DNA of 64,000 bases from Chelydra serpentina (GCA_037349315.1 JBAIAC010000023.1:39605501-39669500), one strand, 5' to 3'. Positions 8,836 to 20,800 are shown, counted from the stretch's first letter. Notes: generated by a model from the sequence alone, not told the origin. A program made the numbers and translations.

Positions 8836-10079
8836 CAATGTGCATTTCCCCAGTGTTCGGGGCACCCTGGAGACGTGCCCGATAAGCCCGTCTCCATATC
8901 CACGCCAGGCCAGGCCAGAGCAGGGACATGCGGGGGGCAGATCATTTTGGCTCAGCTTTCAGCACAGAGATCCCTTGGTGGGCCTACATGGAGCCCAGGC
9001 CTGGAGCAGCCCCTTGCGTCTCAGCCTGGACGCAGCCGGCCAGGCGATGAGGAGCAGCCCAAGACGCCCGAGCCCGGCTTTCTGCTCCTGGCAGCTGAGT
9101 AGCTGCCTAATCCCCAGTTTAATGCATGTGTCTGGCGGGGGGTCGCCCGTAAGCTGGGGGCCGGGGGGAGGGGAGCTGTGTGTTTATGGCCAGAGCCGTG
9201 TGGGGCTGCTCTTTTCTAGCACCTTTCTGCCGCGTAAATCTCCTCAGGCCCCCTGGAGTGACCTTCCCCAGCACCGCCACTCAGCCTTTTGTAATGGGAT
9301 TTCATGGCAGAAGTGGCAAATGAGGGGAGAAATGAATGTGCTAAGCCCCTGATTTCCTTTCGGGCTGGTTCCCTCGCTCGGGCCCAAGGGGCTGCGCGAG
9401 AACCGCGCCGAACAAAGGAGACAATCGCTGCCTTTTATCCCCGGCTCTCAGAAACTGGAGCCATCCTGGGAAACCCCGGCCGCAAGCGGGGGAGGGGGCC
9501 AGCCCTGACGGGAGCCCCGGAGTGGTGGGAGAAGCGGGGGGGGGGGAAGAGGCAAGGGGGGGCTGGGGAAGGGGAGGGAGGAGAGGAGGGATGTAGGGAA
9601 CTGGGGAAGGGAGGAGAGTAGAGCCAGGGGTGAGGGGAGCAAGCCCCACGGGTCCCCATGACATAGACCCAAAAGCCTTCCAGTGGGCCTCATAAAAGGT
9701 CGGTGGTGGCAGAGGGCTGAGCCACTTGCAGGCCGGGGAAATCCCTGGGGGCTGGGATTGGGGTGAAAGGCTGCGTGCCCCCGCCCTACGCCCCCTCTCC
9801 CCCACCCTCCGGCCCACCCCAGACACGCTCCGGACCCTGGGGCCGCGCTGCCTGGTTAGTGACTGTAACCCAGCCATACTCTGGTTACTGACAATTACAC
9901 CCTCCCTCCCCCCCCCCCCCCGAGCAGGCCCAGCCCTGCTCCCCTTTAGCTGAGCCTGCAAGCAGCACAAGTTGCCAGTCTCCTGGGGGCTGCCATGGCA
10001 ACGGCGGTGTGGGGGGGGGGGGCGGGAGGACAGGCGGCGCGCGCAGAGTTTGCAGCAGTGCCGAGCGGGGCCGCGCTCC
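8836..10079. other. unassigned GC-rich sequence
   Basis: No gene recognised. It contains purine-rich and pyrimidine-rich runs (9525-9620, 9905-9925, 10010-10025) that create overlapping low-complexity frames on both strands. Confidence 0.4.
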
Positions 10080-10080
10080 G

Positions 10081-10262
10081 GGATGGATGTTATTCCAGCC
10101 GAGGACTTCATTAGCGCGAGCAAACACACGCCATAAATACTCATTAATTTGCCAGCTAATTGACGTCCTTCGAAGCCTGTATATTCTGTGGCCCATCGCT
10201 CTATTTAAGGCACTCTCACCTCGTTTCCCTTTACGGCGCGGTAATTAATCGGCTATTGTGCG
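10081..10262. promoter_or_regulatory. AT-rich island with homeodomain-type sites (candidate enhancer)
   Basis: An AT-rich island in very GC-rich DNA. It contains TCATTAG, CCATAAATACTCATTAATTT, GCTAATTGACGT, TATTTAAGG and GGTAATTAATCGG. TAAT-core sites are typical of homeodomain factors, and CATAAA of posterior HOX/CDX factors. Conservation cannot be tested here. Confidence 0.35.
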
Positions 10263-12141
10263 TTTTTTACTGGCTCCCCGCTCCCTGAGGGCGGCACGTG
10301 CACACCGGGCCTGGCTCTCCCCAGCTGCTCGGGGATCCGCTCCCGCCGGCAGCCTTTGGGCCTACCGGACTTTTCCCTTGGCTTCCTCCCGGCCATCGAC
10401 GTTTCTGCCCTGGCGGAGGGTTCGGCACAGCCGCCGGCACGTCGGCGCTTTCCCCTAAGCTGACCCTGGCGCCCACCGCTCCAGACGTCGGCTGGTCCCG
10501 GGGGCAGCTCTCCTCCACTCCACCGGAGGCCAAGCTCCTCTCTCCTGGGGGCAGCCACCCGTGCCCCACATATGTCAATCAGCATCTCTCCAAGCCCCTC
10601 CTGGGGGGAGAGAGGTGGAAAGACCCATATATCTCTTCCACCACGCCCATCGGGGGAGCCCAGCACCGCCATCCCAGCACTCGGAGGCCATCAGAAGGGG
10701 CCTAGCAGAGTGCCAAGGCTACCGGTGCCCAGTCATCAGATACTGGTGGATCCTCCCAGGAAGGCTTGCGGGGTGAGGGAGGCAGCCTGGGGCAGCGTGC
10801 TGGGCAGTTCTGGTCTCCCACCACAAAGGCTCCTGCCCACTGGAGCAACTGGGCACAGATGTACAGGGCGAGTGGGCTGTCTTCCCAACGCGCGCTGCTG
10901 GGGGTGCCGAGCAGAGCGAGCGCCCAGCCCCCCTGCCCCGGGACAGGAGTCGTGCGGAGGCGGTGAGCTGCTTGGGGCCCAGCACAGAGCCCGGCAGAGT
11001 CCCAGTGAATGACGTGGGCAGCAAAAAGCAGCAGCCAAGCGTGGGAGAGAGCACATCCCTCCGGGCAACAGGAGAGCAGATGAGCCGAGGATGCCTGAGG
11101 CTGGCGCTCCTGGCCCCGCGCCCCCGCTGCCCTGCTGCCAGACACCCCCACCTTTAGCCCCTGTCCTCACTCCGCCCTTCGTGGACTCCAGCCGGCGAGG
11201 AAGCAAGTTAACGAATTATTTAAAGGCCCGCTGCTCCATCTGCCTCGCTCCATCTGCCCAGCTCCCAGCTCGGCCGTTAGCCGGCTCCACCAGACGCCCA
11301 TGAATCACCCCGCGCCCCGGTGGCGGGAGTGGGGGAAATCCAGCCAGAAAGCTACAGCCCAGCCCATACCAGCACCGGGGGAGACGGCGGGCTGCCTCCC
11401 CGCTGCCCCCCCAGCCTCCCCGCTGGCAGAGAGGAGACGAGGCACCAGCACACGTCAGCAAGGGCAGATGCCTCCAGGCCCGCCCCCCAGCCAGTGTGCC
11501 CCCACCCCCCTTGTCTAGGGATGGATCCTGCAGCAGCTCTGGCAGCTCCCCTCCCCCCGACTCTCAGCGCCTGTGCTACATATCGGGTGCCGCGTGACGG
11601 GCAGGTGGGAGAGCCAGGCCGGGGTGGCTGGCACGTCCTCTCTGCTGATCCGGAAGGGAGGCAGCTGCCGCGGGATCGATGCTCCTGCTTTTGGCGGGCG
11701 GGGGAGTGGCCCCCAGGTGTCAGGCGGCTCCCGCAGGCCGGGCAGGGCTGCTGTTCTACATCGATCGCCTGGGCCCCCCGAGAGAAGCCAACACGCTCCC
11801 TGTCTCCATTCATCCATCCAAACCAAACACACACCCCCCCAAAAGCTCTGCACACGCACCAGCTCCTGCTGCCAGGACCTCGCCAGGAAACGCCCGCTTC
11901 AGCCATACGCCCGGCTGGACAGAGAGCGTCCGTCCCCTTTCATCCCCTCAGCGCCCCTCACCTTGGGCGGGGGACCCCTGCCCCACTCAGAGCCCCCCTG
12001 CCTGCCTGCCCCTGGGAGAGGACCTCTGCCCCTGAGCCTGACCCCCAGGAGGGGGCGCCCTGCCCCTCTTGCCCGTGTCTCATTGGCAGCAATCCTTTTG
12101 TAGCTAGGCTCCCCTGGTCTGGCTTTCCCCAGCGCATCGTG
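10263..12141. other. unassigned GC-rich sequence
   Basis: Several long overlapping frames on both strands have proline/arginine/serine-biased products and no recognisable domain. No convincing exon boundaries or conserved protein were seen. Confidence 0.4.
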
Positions 12142-12733
12142 TCATAGAATCATAGAATCTCAGGGTTGGAAGGGACCTCAGGAGGTCATCTAGTCCAACC
12201 CCCTGCTCAAAGCAGGACCAACCCCAGCTAAATCATCCCAGCCAGGGCTTTGTCAAGCTGGGCCTTAAAAACCTCTAAGGAAGGAGATTCCACCACCTCC
12301 CTAGGTAACCCATTCCAGTGCTTCACCACCCTACTAGTGAAATAGTGTTTCCTAATATCCAACCTAGACCTCCCCCACTGCAACTTGAGACCAGTGCTCC
12401 TTATTCTGTCATCTGCCACCACTGAGAACAGCTGAGCTCCATCCTCTTTGGAACCCCCCTTCAGGTAGTTGAAGGCTGCTATCAAATCCCCCCTCACTCT
12501 TCTCTTCTGCAGACTAAATAAGCCCAGGTCCCTCAGCCTCTCCTCCCCGTGCCCCAGCCCCCTAATCATTTTCGTTGCCCTCCGCTGGACTCTCTCCAAT
12601 TTGTCCACATCCCTTCTGTAGTTGGGGGGAGCAAAACTGGACGCAGTACTCCAGATGTGGCCTCACCAGTGCCGACTAGAGGGGAATAATCACTTCCCTC
12701 AATCTGCTGGCAACGCTCCTGCTAATGCAATGT
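12142..12733 (-). mobile_element. CR1 LINE 3' end, minus strand
   Basis: Starts at the CR1 3' tail (TCATAGAATCATAGAATCTC on the plus strand, tandem ATTCTATGA in sense) and continues through GGTTGGAAGGGACCTCAGGA and CATCTAGTCCAACCCCCTG. It is 5'-truncated near 12733. Confidence 0.95.
12228..12608 (-). pseudogene. CR1 ORF2 C-terminal fragment
   Basis: A 126-codon frame typical of the end of CR1 ORF2: [31 protein letters not shown], then FFTSR-like and [17 protein letters not shown] motifs. It lies downstream of the RT domain. It is 5'-truncated and has no role of its own. Confidence 0.9.
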
Positions 12734-13359
12734 CCTCGCCATGCTGCCACGGCCCGGCTCTGGGAGGCAGCAGGTAGGTTTCTGACGGGACGCAGGGCAG
12801 CCAGCTCGGCGCTGGGCTTGCAGTGTGGACGCTGGTGGGGCTGCCAGCCGCTGGTGGGCATCGCTGGCCTGGCCCTGCAGCACCGAGCCCCCGTCCGACG
12901 CCCCACGGTGGAGCTCAGCTGGGAGCGGGACGCACCAATCCCGCCCGTCGGACGGAGCGGGGCTCAGGGGTGGGGAGCAGGGCCGTGGGGGGGAGGAGAT
13001 GGGGTCCCGGCGGGCACATCCCTTTGGGGTTTCCAGTGGCTCCTACAGAGGCTGGTGCAGCTGAACACTGTAGACCAGGGTCTCCCAGCTAGCCAGGCCC
13101 AGCCCAGCACCCACCCCACCGTCCGTACGCCGGACAGCACGGACAGCTCCCTTAGCAGAGCCCCATCACCACGGCCACCATCCCACACCCCTGAGGCTCT
13201 AGGAGAGGCGCAGCCTGCACTGCCCAAGGGGAGAAGGTGCTTGGGGGGCAGGGAGGAGCTAGAGGAGACGAGCAGAGACTCTGAGTCCCTCGAGTTACAC
13301 TGGCACAGTCCTGCGTGCATAAGGCTGGGAGGGCAATGCCACCCTTCTCCTGGCACTGT
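12734..13359. other. unassigned GC-rich sequence
   Basis: Overlapping low-information frames; nothing recognised. Confidence 0.4.
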
Positions 13360-13935
13360 GAGAAGAGCCCAGGAGTCCTGGCGCCCAGCCCCACTCCTGC
13401 TCTAATCATTCGACACTACTGCCTCCTAGAGCTGGGGATGGGACCCAGGCGTCCTGACTCCTGGCCCTCCCTCCTAGAGCTGGGGATGGGACCCAGGCGC
13501 CCTCCCTCCTAGAGCTGGGGATGGGACCCAGGCGTCCTGACTCCTGGCCCTCCCTCCTAGAGCTGGGGATGGGACCCAGGCGCCCTCCCTCCTAGAGCTG
13601 GGGATGGGACCCAGGCGTCCTGACTCTTGGCCCTCCCTCCTAGAGCTGGGGATGGGACCCAGGCGCCCTCCCTCCTAGAGCTGGGGATGGGACCCAGGCG
13701 TCCTGACTCTTGGTCCTCCCTCCTAGAGCTGGGGATGGGACCCAGGCGTCCTGACTCCCAGTCCTCCCTCCTAGAGCTGGGGATGGGACCCAGGCATCCT
13801 GACTCCTGGCCCTCCCTCCTAGAGCTGGGGATGGAACCCAGGCACCCACCCTCCTAGAGCTGGGGATGGGACCCAGGCGTCCTGACTCCTGGCCCTCCCT
13901 CCTAGAGCTGGGGATGGGACCCAGGTGCCCAGCCC
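13360..13935 (+). repeat. minisatellite apparently derived from a MIR-like SINE segment
   Basis: Units of about 47 bp (TCCTAGAGCTGGGGATGGGA, then CCCAGGCGTCCTGACTCCTG and GCCCTCCC) alternate with shortened 33-35-bp units lacking the GTCCTGACTCCTG part; about 11-12 units. The unit resembles the MIR reverse-complement segment with GAGCTGGG, ACCCAGG and TCTGACTCC. The flank at 13370-13428 keeps more MIR-like words (CCCAGGAGTCCTGG, TGCTCTAATCATT). Confidence 0.75.
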
Positions 13936-14098
13936 TTCCCCACCAGGCAGTGCTCCCACCCCAGGAAGGAATGAAAGGGAGCTGTGGCTTCCCCTGTCCC
14001 CCTAAGGAAAGGGGGCGTGTGAAGCACTGCCCGTGTGGGGGCCCAGCGGCTGGGCTCCCGGCTCCGCCCATGGACAGCACGCCTCTTGCCAGGGCCTG

Positions 14099-14310
14099 GT
14101 AAACGCCTGATTGATGCTTTCTCCTAAACGACGCCGTTAAGCGTGCGGGCTGGAGTCGGAGGTACAGCTGCCGAAGCAGATCAGCGCCTGATTAATGCGC
14201 TGCAACTTGTTATAGTGTCAGATAATGATTCCCAAACTGTCTGACTTTTCTGCTAAGTGGCCGCGCGTAATTGCGTTTTTAATTACCCTGTAATAATTCC
14301 AGCCCCGTTG
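14099..14310. promoter_or_regulatory. AT-rich island with PBX/HOX-like sites (candidate enhancer)
   Basis: Contains CTGATTGATG, GCCTGATTAATGCG, CAGATAATGATTCC, CGTAATTGCGTTTTTAATTA and TGTAATAATTCC in about 210 bp, bordered by GC-rich DNA. TGATTGAT/TGATTAAT motifs fit PBX-HOX composite sites. Function is inferred from composition only. Confidence 0.38.
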
Positions 14311-14778
14311 AGCAGGCGGCTGGGGCGAGGAGGGGGCCAGGAGGAGCCGTAACCTGGCTCACAGCAGCCCAGCCTGCCCCGGGGTCACTCGCTCCAGCTG
14401 AGGGGGCCTGTGCCCCATTGCTCTCACACGCAGGGGCCCTGTCATAGGGCAGAGGCCAGATCCAGCCACCGGCAAAGCGGCAGGGGTGAGAAATGGACCC
14501 TGAGCCGCTGTGGGGAAAGGGGGTGCAGATGGGTCTGCACCTTCCACACAGGGAGGGGATGGGGCGCAGCCACCCCCACCAGGGGTCACGGGCCCTGTGG
14601 GACCACCAGGGAGGGGCCCTGGACTTGCCCCTGGACTCCCTCATGCAACAGGCCTGAGTGAGCCCCCCAGCAGCCAGAGGAGGTGGGGTGGGAGGAAACC
14701 CCCCCAAGCAAGAGCCTCTGGGCCTGGCTCTGTGAAACCCCCACAGAGCAGCTCCAAGGGATAGCACCAGCACAGTAC
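14311..14778. other. unassigned GC-rich sequence
   Basis: Nothing recognised; GC-rich with frames open on both strands. Confidence 0.35.
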
Positions 14779-14801
14779 ACACACACACACACGACACACA
14801 G

Positions 14802-14833
<32 letters not shown>

Positions 14834-14957
14834 AACCTCCCGGGTCTGTCCACAAACACAACCCCCACCACTGTCCCCCCCACAAAACCTCCGGGTGCTA
14901 TCCACAAACACACACACCACCCTGCGCTGTCCTCCCACCACAACCCTCAAGTGTTGT

Positions 14958-14991
<34 letters not shown>

Positions 14992-15300
14992 CCTCCCAGC
15001 GCTGTACACACATGCACACACAACCACCACTTCTGTGCTGTCCACACACACACACACACACGCACACACTCACTCTCTCTCGGCACTGTGTATACACAAC
15101 CACAACCTCCCGAGCTGTTGTTCCCGCCACACACGCCCCTCAGCCAACACACCACCCCCCAGTACTGTATACGCCCAGGCACCCACCCTCCCACACAACC
15201 TCCCGGTGTTGTTCACACTCGCACACAAAACCCCTGGGCCATTCACACACATGCACACAACCGCTCAGCGCTGCGTCCCCCCACACACGACCCCCAGGAC
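14779..15300 (+). repeat. (CA)n microsatellites and CA-rich tandem sequence
   Basis: Pure CA runs near 14779-14790, 14803-14826, 14961-14988 and 15043-15068 are joined by degenerate units of the type CCTCCCGGGCTGT-CACACACA. Apparent cysteine-valine-rich frames on the minus strand come from GTGTGT and are not proteins. Confidence 0.9.
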
Positions 15301-15759
15301 GCCCCTGCTCCGTGCCCCCTCCCACGGATGCTGACAGGCTCTCGGCCCTGCAGCCCTGACAGGAGCCTGGGTAACAAGCAGCTCCGTGGTCACGGTCCCA
15401 GAACGAGCTTCTGTTCCAGCCGAGCGCCGGTCTAAATTCACCCGTCACTCCGTGTGCTCCTGCTGCGGGCGCTGGGGCGGGGCGCCCGGCCGTATTGGGG
15501 AGAGGAGCCGGAGCGGCCTCGGCTCCCAGCCCTGCTAGGAAGGGAAAACGGCGCGTCAGCATCTGATCGATAGAGCAGCTGAGTGTGACGGCTCCGGCGC
15601 GCTGAAGGGAAGGGGCTGGTAATTGGAAATGCAGCGCTTGGTGCAGACAGAGACCCAGGGCCCCCTGACAGCTGCCTCCCCCGCGCTGCCAGCCGGGAGG
15701 GGCTGCGGCTGCTACCTGAGGGCGGCTGCTCCCCGACTCTGCAGCTGGCGGCCCAGCCG
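15301..15759. other. unassigned sequence before the 59-bp array
   Basis: No gene recognised. Bases 15540-15640 include a short less GC-rich patch. Confidence 0.35.
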
Positions 15760-16893
15760 GCAATGCCCAGGGGAGAGACATGCTGCCACCCTGGCTCTGG
15801 TGTGGACGGGGCCGGCTGGCAATGCCCAGGGGAGAGACGTGCTGCCACCCTGGCTCTGGTGTGGAAGGGGCCGGCTGGCAATGCCCAGGGGAGAGACGTG
15901 CTGCCACCCTGGCTCTGGTGTGGACGGGGCCGGCTGGCAATGCCCAGGGGAGAGACGTGCTGCCACCCTGGCTCTGGTGTGGAAGGGGCCGGCTGGCAAT
16001 GCCCAGGGGAGAGACGTGCTGCCACCCTGGCTCTGGTGTGGACGGGGCCGGCTGGCAATGCCCAGGGGAGAGACGTGCTGCCACCCTGGCTCTGGTGTGG
16101 ACGGGGCCGGCTGGCAATGCCCAGGGGAGAGACGTGCTGCCACCCTGGCTCTGGTGTGGAAGGGGCCGGCTGGCAATGCCCAGGGGAGAGACGTGCTGCC
16201 ACCCTGGCTCTGGTGTGGACGGGGCCGGCTGGCAATGCCCAGGGGAGAGACGTGCTGCCACCCTGGCTCTGGTGTGGACGGGGCCGGCTGGCAATGCCCA
16301 GGGGAGACACGTGCTGCCACCCTGGCTCTGGTGTGGACAGGGCCGGCTGGCAATGCCCAGGGGAGAGACGTGCTGCCACCCTGGCTCTGGTGTGGAAGGG
16401 GCCGGCTGGCAATGCCCAGGGGAGAGACGTGCTGCCACCCTGGCTCTGGTGTGGACGGGGCCGGCTGGCAATGCCCAGGGGAGAGACGTGCTGCCACCCT
16501 GGCTCTGGTGTGGAAGGGGCCGGCTGGCAATGCCCAGGGGAGAGACGTGCTGCCACCCTGGCTCTGGTGTGGACGGGGCCGGCTGGCAATGCCCAGGGGA
16601 GAGACGTGCTGCCACCCTGGCTCTGGTGTGGACGGGGCCGGCTGGCAATGCCCAGGGGAGAGACGTGCTGCCACCCTGGCTCTGGTGTGGACGGGGTCGG
16701 CTGGCAATGCCCAGGGGAGAGACGTGCTGACACCCTGGCTCTGGTGTGGACAGGGCCGGCTGGTAATGCCCAGGGGAGAGACGTGCTGACACCCTGGCTC
16801 TGGTGTGGACAGGGCCAGCTGGTAATGCCCAGGGGAGACACGTGCTGCCACCCTGGCTCTGGTGTGGACGGGGCCGGCTGGTAATGCCCTCCT
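15760..16893 (+). repeat. 59-bp minisatellite, about 19 units
   Basis: Unit begins GGCAATGCCCAGGGGAGAGA and ends GTGTGGACGGGGCCGGCT. I count 19 units. They are nearly identical and differ mainly at one site (GACGGGG, GAAGGGG or GACAGGG). Because 59 is not a multiple of 3 and no frame has a stop, open frames of 300-580 codons appear in several frames on both strands; these are artefacts. Confidence 0.97.
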
Positions 16894-17165
16894 GCAGTCT
16901 TGGGGAAGAGGAGGGGGCGGGGGAAGGCAGGAGGCCCCATCCCTGGGTTCAGAAGGCCAGACTCCTGCAGGGCGTCGCTGCGGGCGGGGAGTTTGCCTGC
17001 AGGGATGGAGGAAAGGCACCTGCCTGGCTGACTCAGGAGCAATCGCAGGTCTCCAGAGGGAGAGGGCCCCTGGATGGGAGCTTCTGGCCAGAGCCAGGCC
17101 TGGTGCTGTGCAGGATACTCTGAGGTCTGCAGCTTCCCCCAGCTGCTAGTGCAGGCCTGCCTTGC
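16894..17165. other. unassigned spacer between minisatellites
   Basis: Nothing recognised. Confidence 0.3.
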
Positions 17166-17515
17166 TAGCTCTGCCAATGCCCCTCACTCCCGACCCGCAG
17201 CCCCCTGCTGCCCCAGTCCTGGGCTCCCCACCCCCAGCTCCGCCAATGCCCCTCACTCCCGACCCGCAGCCCCCTGCTGCCCCAGTCCTGGGCTCCCCAC
17301 CCCCAGCTCCGCCAATGCCCCTCATTCCCGACCCGCAGCCCCCTGCTCTCCCAGCCCTGGGCTCCCCCGCCCCCCTCCGCAGCTCTGCCAATGCCCCTCA
17401 TTCCTGACCTGCAGCCCCCTGCTATCCCAGTCCTGGGCTCCCCACCCACAGCTCTGCCGGTGCCCCTCACTCCCGACCCGCAGCCCCCTGCTACGCCAGC
17501 CCTGCACTCTCCCAG
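17166..17515 (+). repeat. 69-bp minisatellite, five units
   Basis: Units start TCYGCCAATGCCCCTCAYTC and continue GACCCGCAGCCCCCTGCT to GGGCTCCCCACCCCCAGC. The unit length is a multiple of three, so frames stay open. Confidence 0.93.
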
Positions 17516-19145
17516 GTCTGCTGATGGAGGCTCAGAGTGGGGGGGCCGGGTGGGGGCTAGGACTGCTCAGGGCAGGGCAGAGGGAGCCCAAGGCACTGCC
17601 GGCTGCATCCCTTCCCGGGAGATTTCCCTGCTGCTCTGAGAGCTGGAGCCGGGTTCAGCCACTGAGGTGACCCCCCCACATCTCTGCTCAGCCCAAGGGA
17701 CCAGCTGCCCCTCTCCCCCTGTGTCCGGTGGGGGCTGCGGGTGGGCGTCACCTGCTTTTCTCTCTCCCTGTTTTTTACTGAAATAGTCTTTATCTCTCCC
17801 CACCCCGCCCCCGCGTGTCCCTCCCCTCCCCTCCCCCCATCTAGCCCCTGCCAGGGCTGGGGGCAGGTTGGGGCATCACTTCCCTTCTGCAGGCGGCGGG
17901 GTCAAGGGTCGATGCAGTTAAAATTCTTCCGTCTCTTTAACTCCACAGAGCCAGAGGGGCCAGCCTGTGCCCTGGGGGGCAGCAGGGGACAATGCTGGGG
18001 AGGGCTCCTTCCCCTCTCCCAGAGAGCAGGGGGGTCAGACCTGGGCCACCCTCCAGCCCCAGGGACCAGGGCTCAGTCTTGGTAGGAGGGGGAGCTGGGC
18101 CCATCCCTCACCCACCCTTGGGGGGCGGGGCAGAGAGATGGACCCCTTCCCCTTCCAGAGATGGGGGGGGGACAGAGCTGGGTCCACCACCCCGCCACCA
18201 TTCCGGAGATAAGGGTCCGTCTCTCATCCTGGACTCAGGGAAGGGGGCAGGGGGCTAATCTCCAGCCTGCACTCAGCTCCCTCTCCCGATGCTTCCCATT
18301 CCCCTGGCCAGAGGGGACAGGGCTGCGGGGGCTCTGGAGGGGCAGCATCCTGCCAGCCCTGCAAGGGGTGCTGGGTGCCAGAAGCAGAAGGCCTGGGGAT
18401 GTGGATGACTCCCCTGCATAGGTTCCCCTGCCCCCAGCAAATGACCACATCCCCCGTCTGCCTGGGGCACCCGGCCCTGTTCCATTCGGTGCCCATCGCC
18501 CTGGCACCCGAGGGTGCCAGCAGGGCCCCTGTGGAGCCCCCAGGAGAGGTTCCAGCCCCCAGGGTGTGTAAGGGGCTGGCAGGGGGTGGTGTAACCCCAG
18601 CACCCGGCTGAGCCATCCCCGCCCCCAGCCTGAACCCTTCCCCTGCTGCCCTGCAATTGCCCTCGGCCCGGCAGCGACCTGCCCTGTGAACCTGCTCTCG
18701 GTGTCCCTGTATTTACCTTCTTTATCTGGCAGATGGGCCCTGTCAGCGCTGGCAGCCACACAATGGGCAGGAAGCCCCAGGGCCTCAGGTGCAGGGAGTC
18801 ACCTGTGGGTCAGGGGCTGTAACTCATCCGCGGCGCAGCCCCCTCCTCGCCCCCGGATCTCCTCGGGAAACGCAGAGCTCCCCGGCGGGACAGACAGACA
18901 CAGCGCCGGGCAGGCCAGGGAGCGGCCGCCCCCGGGTCGCGCGCCCAGGCCAGGCCCACGGGCAGAGCCTGCGGGAGGCCGGAGGGTCCGGCTGTGGCAC
19001 TAGGATAGCGGAAGCAGCCGGGGGAGGGTGCATGGGGGGGGAAGGGGGGAGTTATTGCTATTTAGCATCCACTAATTAGCCTGGCCAGGCTGCCAAGGGC
19101 CGGGGGGCTGCCTGCCCGTGGGGGGTGGTGAAGCTCAGGAGTGAA
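17516..19145. other. unassigned GC-rich sequence
   Basis: No gene recognised. Less GC-rich patches at 17925-17950 and 19045-19090 (TTATTGCTATTTAGCATCCA) could be small regulatory elements but are short. Confidence 0.35.
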
Positions 19146-19360
19146 CGAACACCCCCCCACACAACACACACGCCCGTGCAACGCACACTCACGTCACTCC
19201 CCACGCAACACCCCCACCGACATCCATGCAACAACCCAACCAGGCACCCGCCCGTCCCCCACCCAACGCCCCTCCTCCATGCACGCAACACACAGATTCC
19301 CCCCTCCACCAGGCCCCACAACGACACCCCCACCCGCCACACACACACACACACACCTGC
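19146..19360 (+). repeat. CA/CCA-rich low-complexity tract
   Basis: Degenerate ACACAC/ACCCCC sequence without a clear unit, ending in a CA run near 19338-19354. Confidence 0.8.
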
Positions 19361-20035
19361 TGCCTGGGGCGAGCAGGAGGTCTGGATTTAGGCCCGGAGC
19401 CCGGAATGCCCCTCCCCCGGGAGGCCCCTCTCCCACAGACGTGGGGGGCCCGTCACGCTGGCCCGAGCCCCGTGCCACCATGCTCCCTCCCTCTCCTCTT
19501 ACTCTGACCTTCGCCAAAGATTTATGGATCCTTCCCCCTCCCCATCCCCTCTGCTTCCTGTGGTGCCCGTTCCCAGCCCCTGGCTGTCCAGGCACCACCC
19601 CCCACCCCCCCGCCACTCCCCATGTTCTCCTGGGAGCTGCCGCGAATGGCCTCCCCCGGCTTTATGGGTCACATGAAATGTTTCATTTCGTCCAGGCCGT
19701 CCATTACGGCCCTTTCCACGGCCCTGCAGCCCCCGGCTGGGGAGAGCGACTGGAAGGGGCAGGAAGGCGAAGGGCGCGCGGAGAGGCCAGGCCCGTGGGG
19801 TGTCTGGCCTTGCGGCAGCCCTGGGCACACCCGTCCCTGCAGCAGCCTGCGTGAGCAGAGAGCCACGTCCGTGTCCCGTGCCCCCGCCCCCACCACACCC
19901 CCACCCGGGTACCCCCCATGTGCACCCAGTCACGCCCATCTGCACAGCCCCACCCCCGCGCCCACCAGGAGCACCCAACCACCGCACATCCGCGAGTCCA
20001 GCTGCCAGAATGCACCCCCGGCACTCAGCCCCCCC
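19361..20035. other. unassigned GC-rich sequence
   Basis: Nothing recognised; a short less GC-rich patch lies near 19655-19700. Confidence 0.35.
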
Positions 20036-20800
20036 CCCCCCACACACACACACACGGACACCCCCACACACACCCAACGGACCCCAACGAACACCCAACA
20101 ATAACCACACATGGACACTATACACACATCCTGACACAACATGCTCACAGACACCCCAATACACAACATACACATTCCAACACCAGCACACACCTAACAC
20201 CGCCAACACTCAATAATCCCCGCAAAGAATAGCCCAACACTCAATAAATACACGCATACAACATCCTCAAGCCAAATCCCCATGCACAGACACCCCAACC
20301 CCAATAAACACCCCCCATGCACAGACACCCAACTGCCAATAACCACCCCCCACCCCAATAACCACGCCCGTGCACATACACCCCAACCCCAGTAACCACC
20401 CCCCAGGCACAGACACCCAGCCCCCAATAACCACCCCCATGCACTGACACCCCAACTGCCAATAACTACCCCCATGCACATACACCCCAACCCTCAATAA
20501 CCACCCCTATGCACACACACCCAACCCCCAATAACCACCCCTGTGCACATACACCCCAACCCCAGTAACCACCCCCCATGCACAGACACTCAACCCCCAA
20601 TAACCACCCGTATGCACACACACCCAACCCCCAATAACCGACCCCCATGCACCAACACCCCAACCCCCAATAACCACCCCTGTGCACATACACCCCAACC
20701 CCAATAACCACCCCCCATGCACAGACACCCCAACCCCAATAACCACCCCCCATGCACAGACACCCCAACCCCAGTAACCACCCCCCATGCACAGACGCAC
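20036..20800 (+). repeat. CA-rich tract and 35-bp minisatellite
   Basis: From 20036 a CA-rich tract passes into an array (about 20270-20800) of roughly 15 units of about 35 bp built on CCAATAACCACCCCCCATGC and ACAGACACCCCAACC. Units vary at GCACAGACAC, GCACATACAC and GCACACACAC. One truncated unit lies near 20336-20355. Confidence 0.93.

Noticed and set aside
9341..11206. Overlapping frames of 100-270 codons on both strands
   Set aside because: GC-rich DNA has few stop codons; frames overlap on both strands, with biased composition and no domains.
14780..15260. Cysteine/valine-rich secreted-looking frames
   Set aside because: Direct translation of GTGTGT repeats; likewise at 45095-45182.
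15140..17177. Very long open frames (550 and 579 codons on the minus strand, several on the plus strand)
   Set aside because: They follow the 59-bp minisatellite in several frames at once; the products are the same 59-codon cycle. There is no start context, splice structure or domain.
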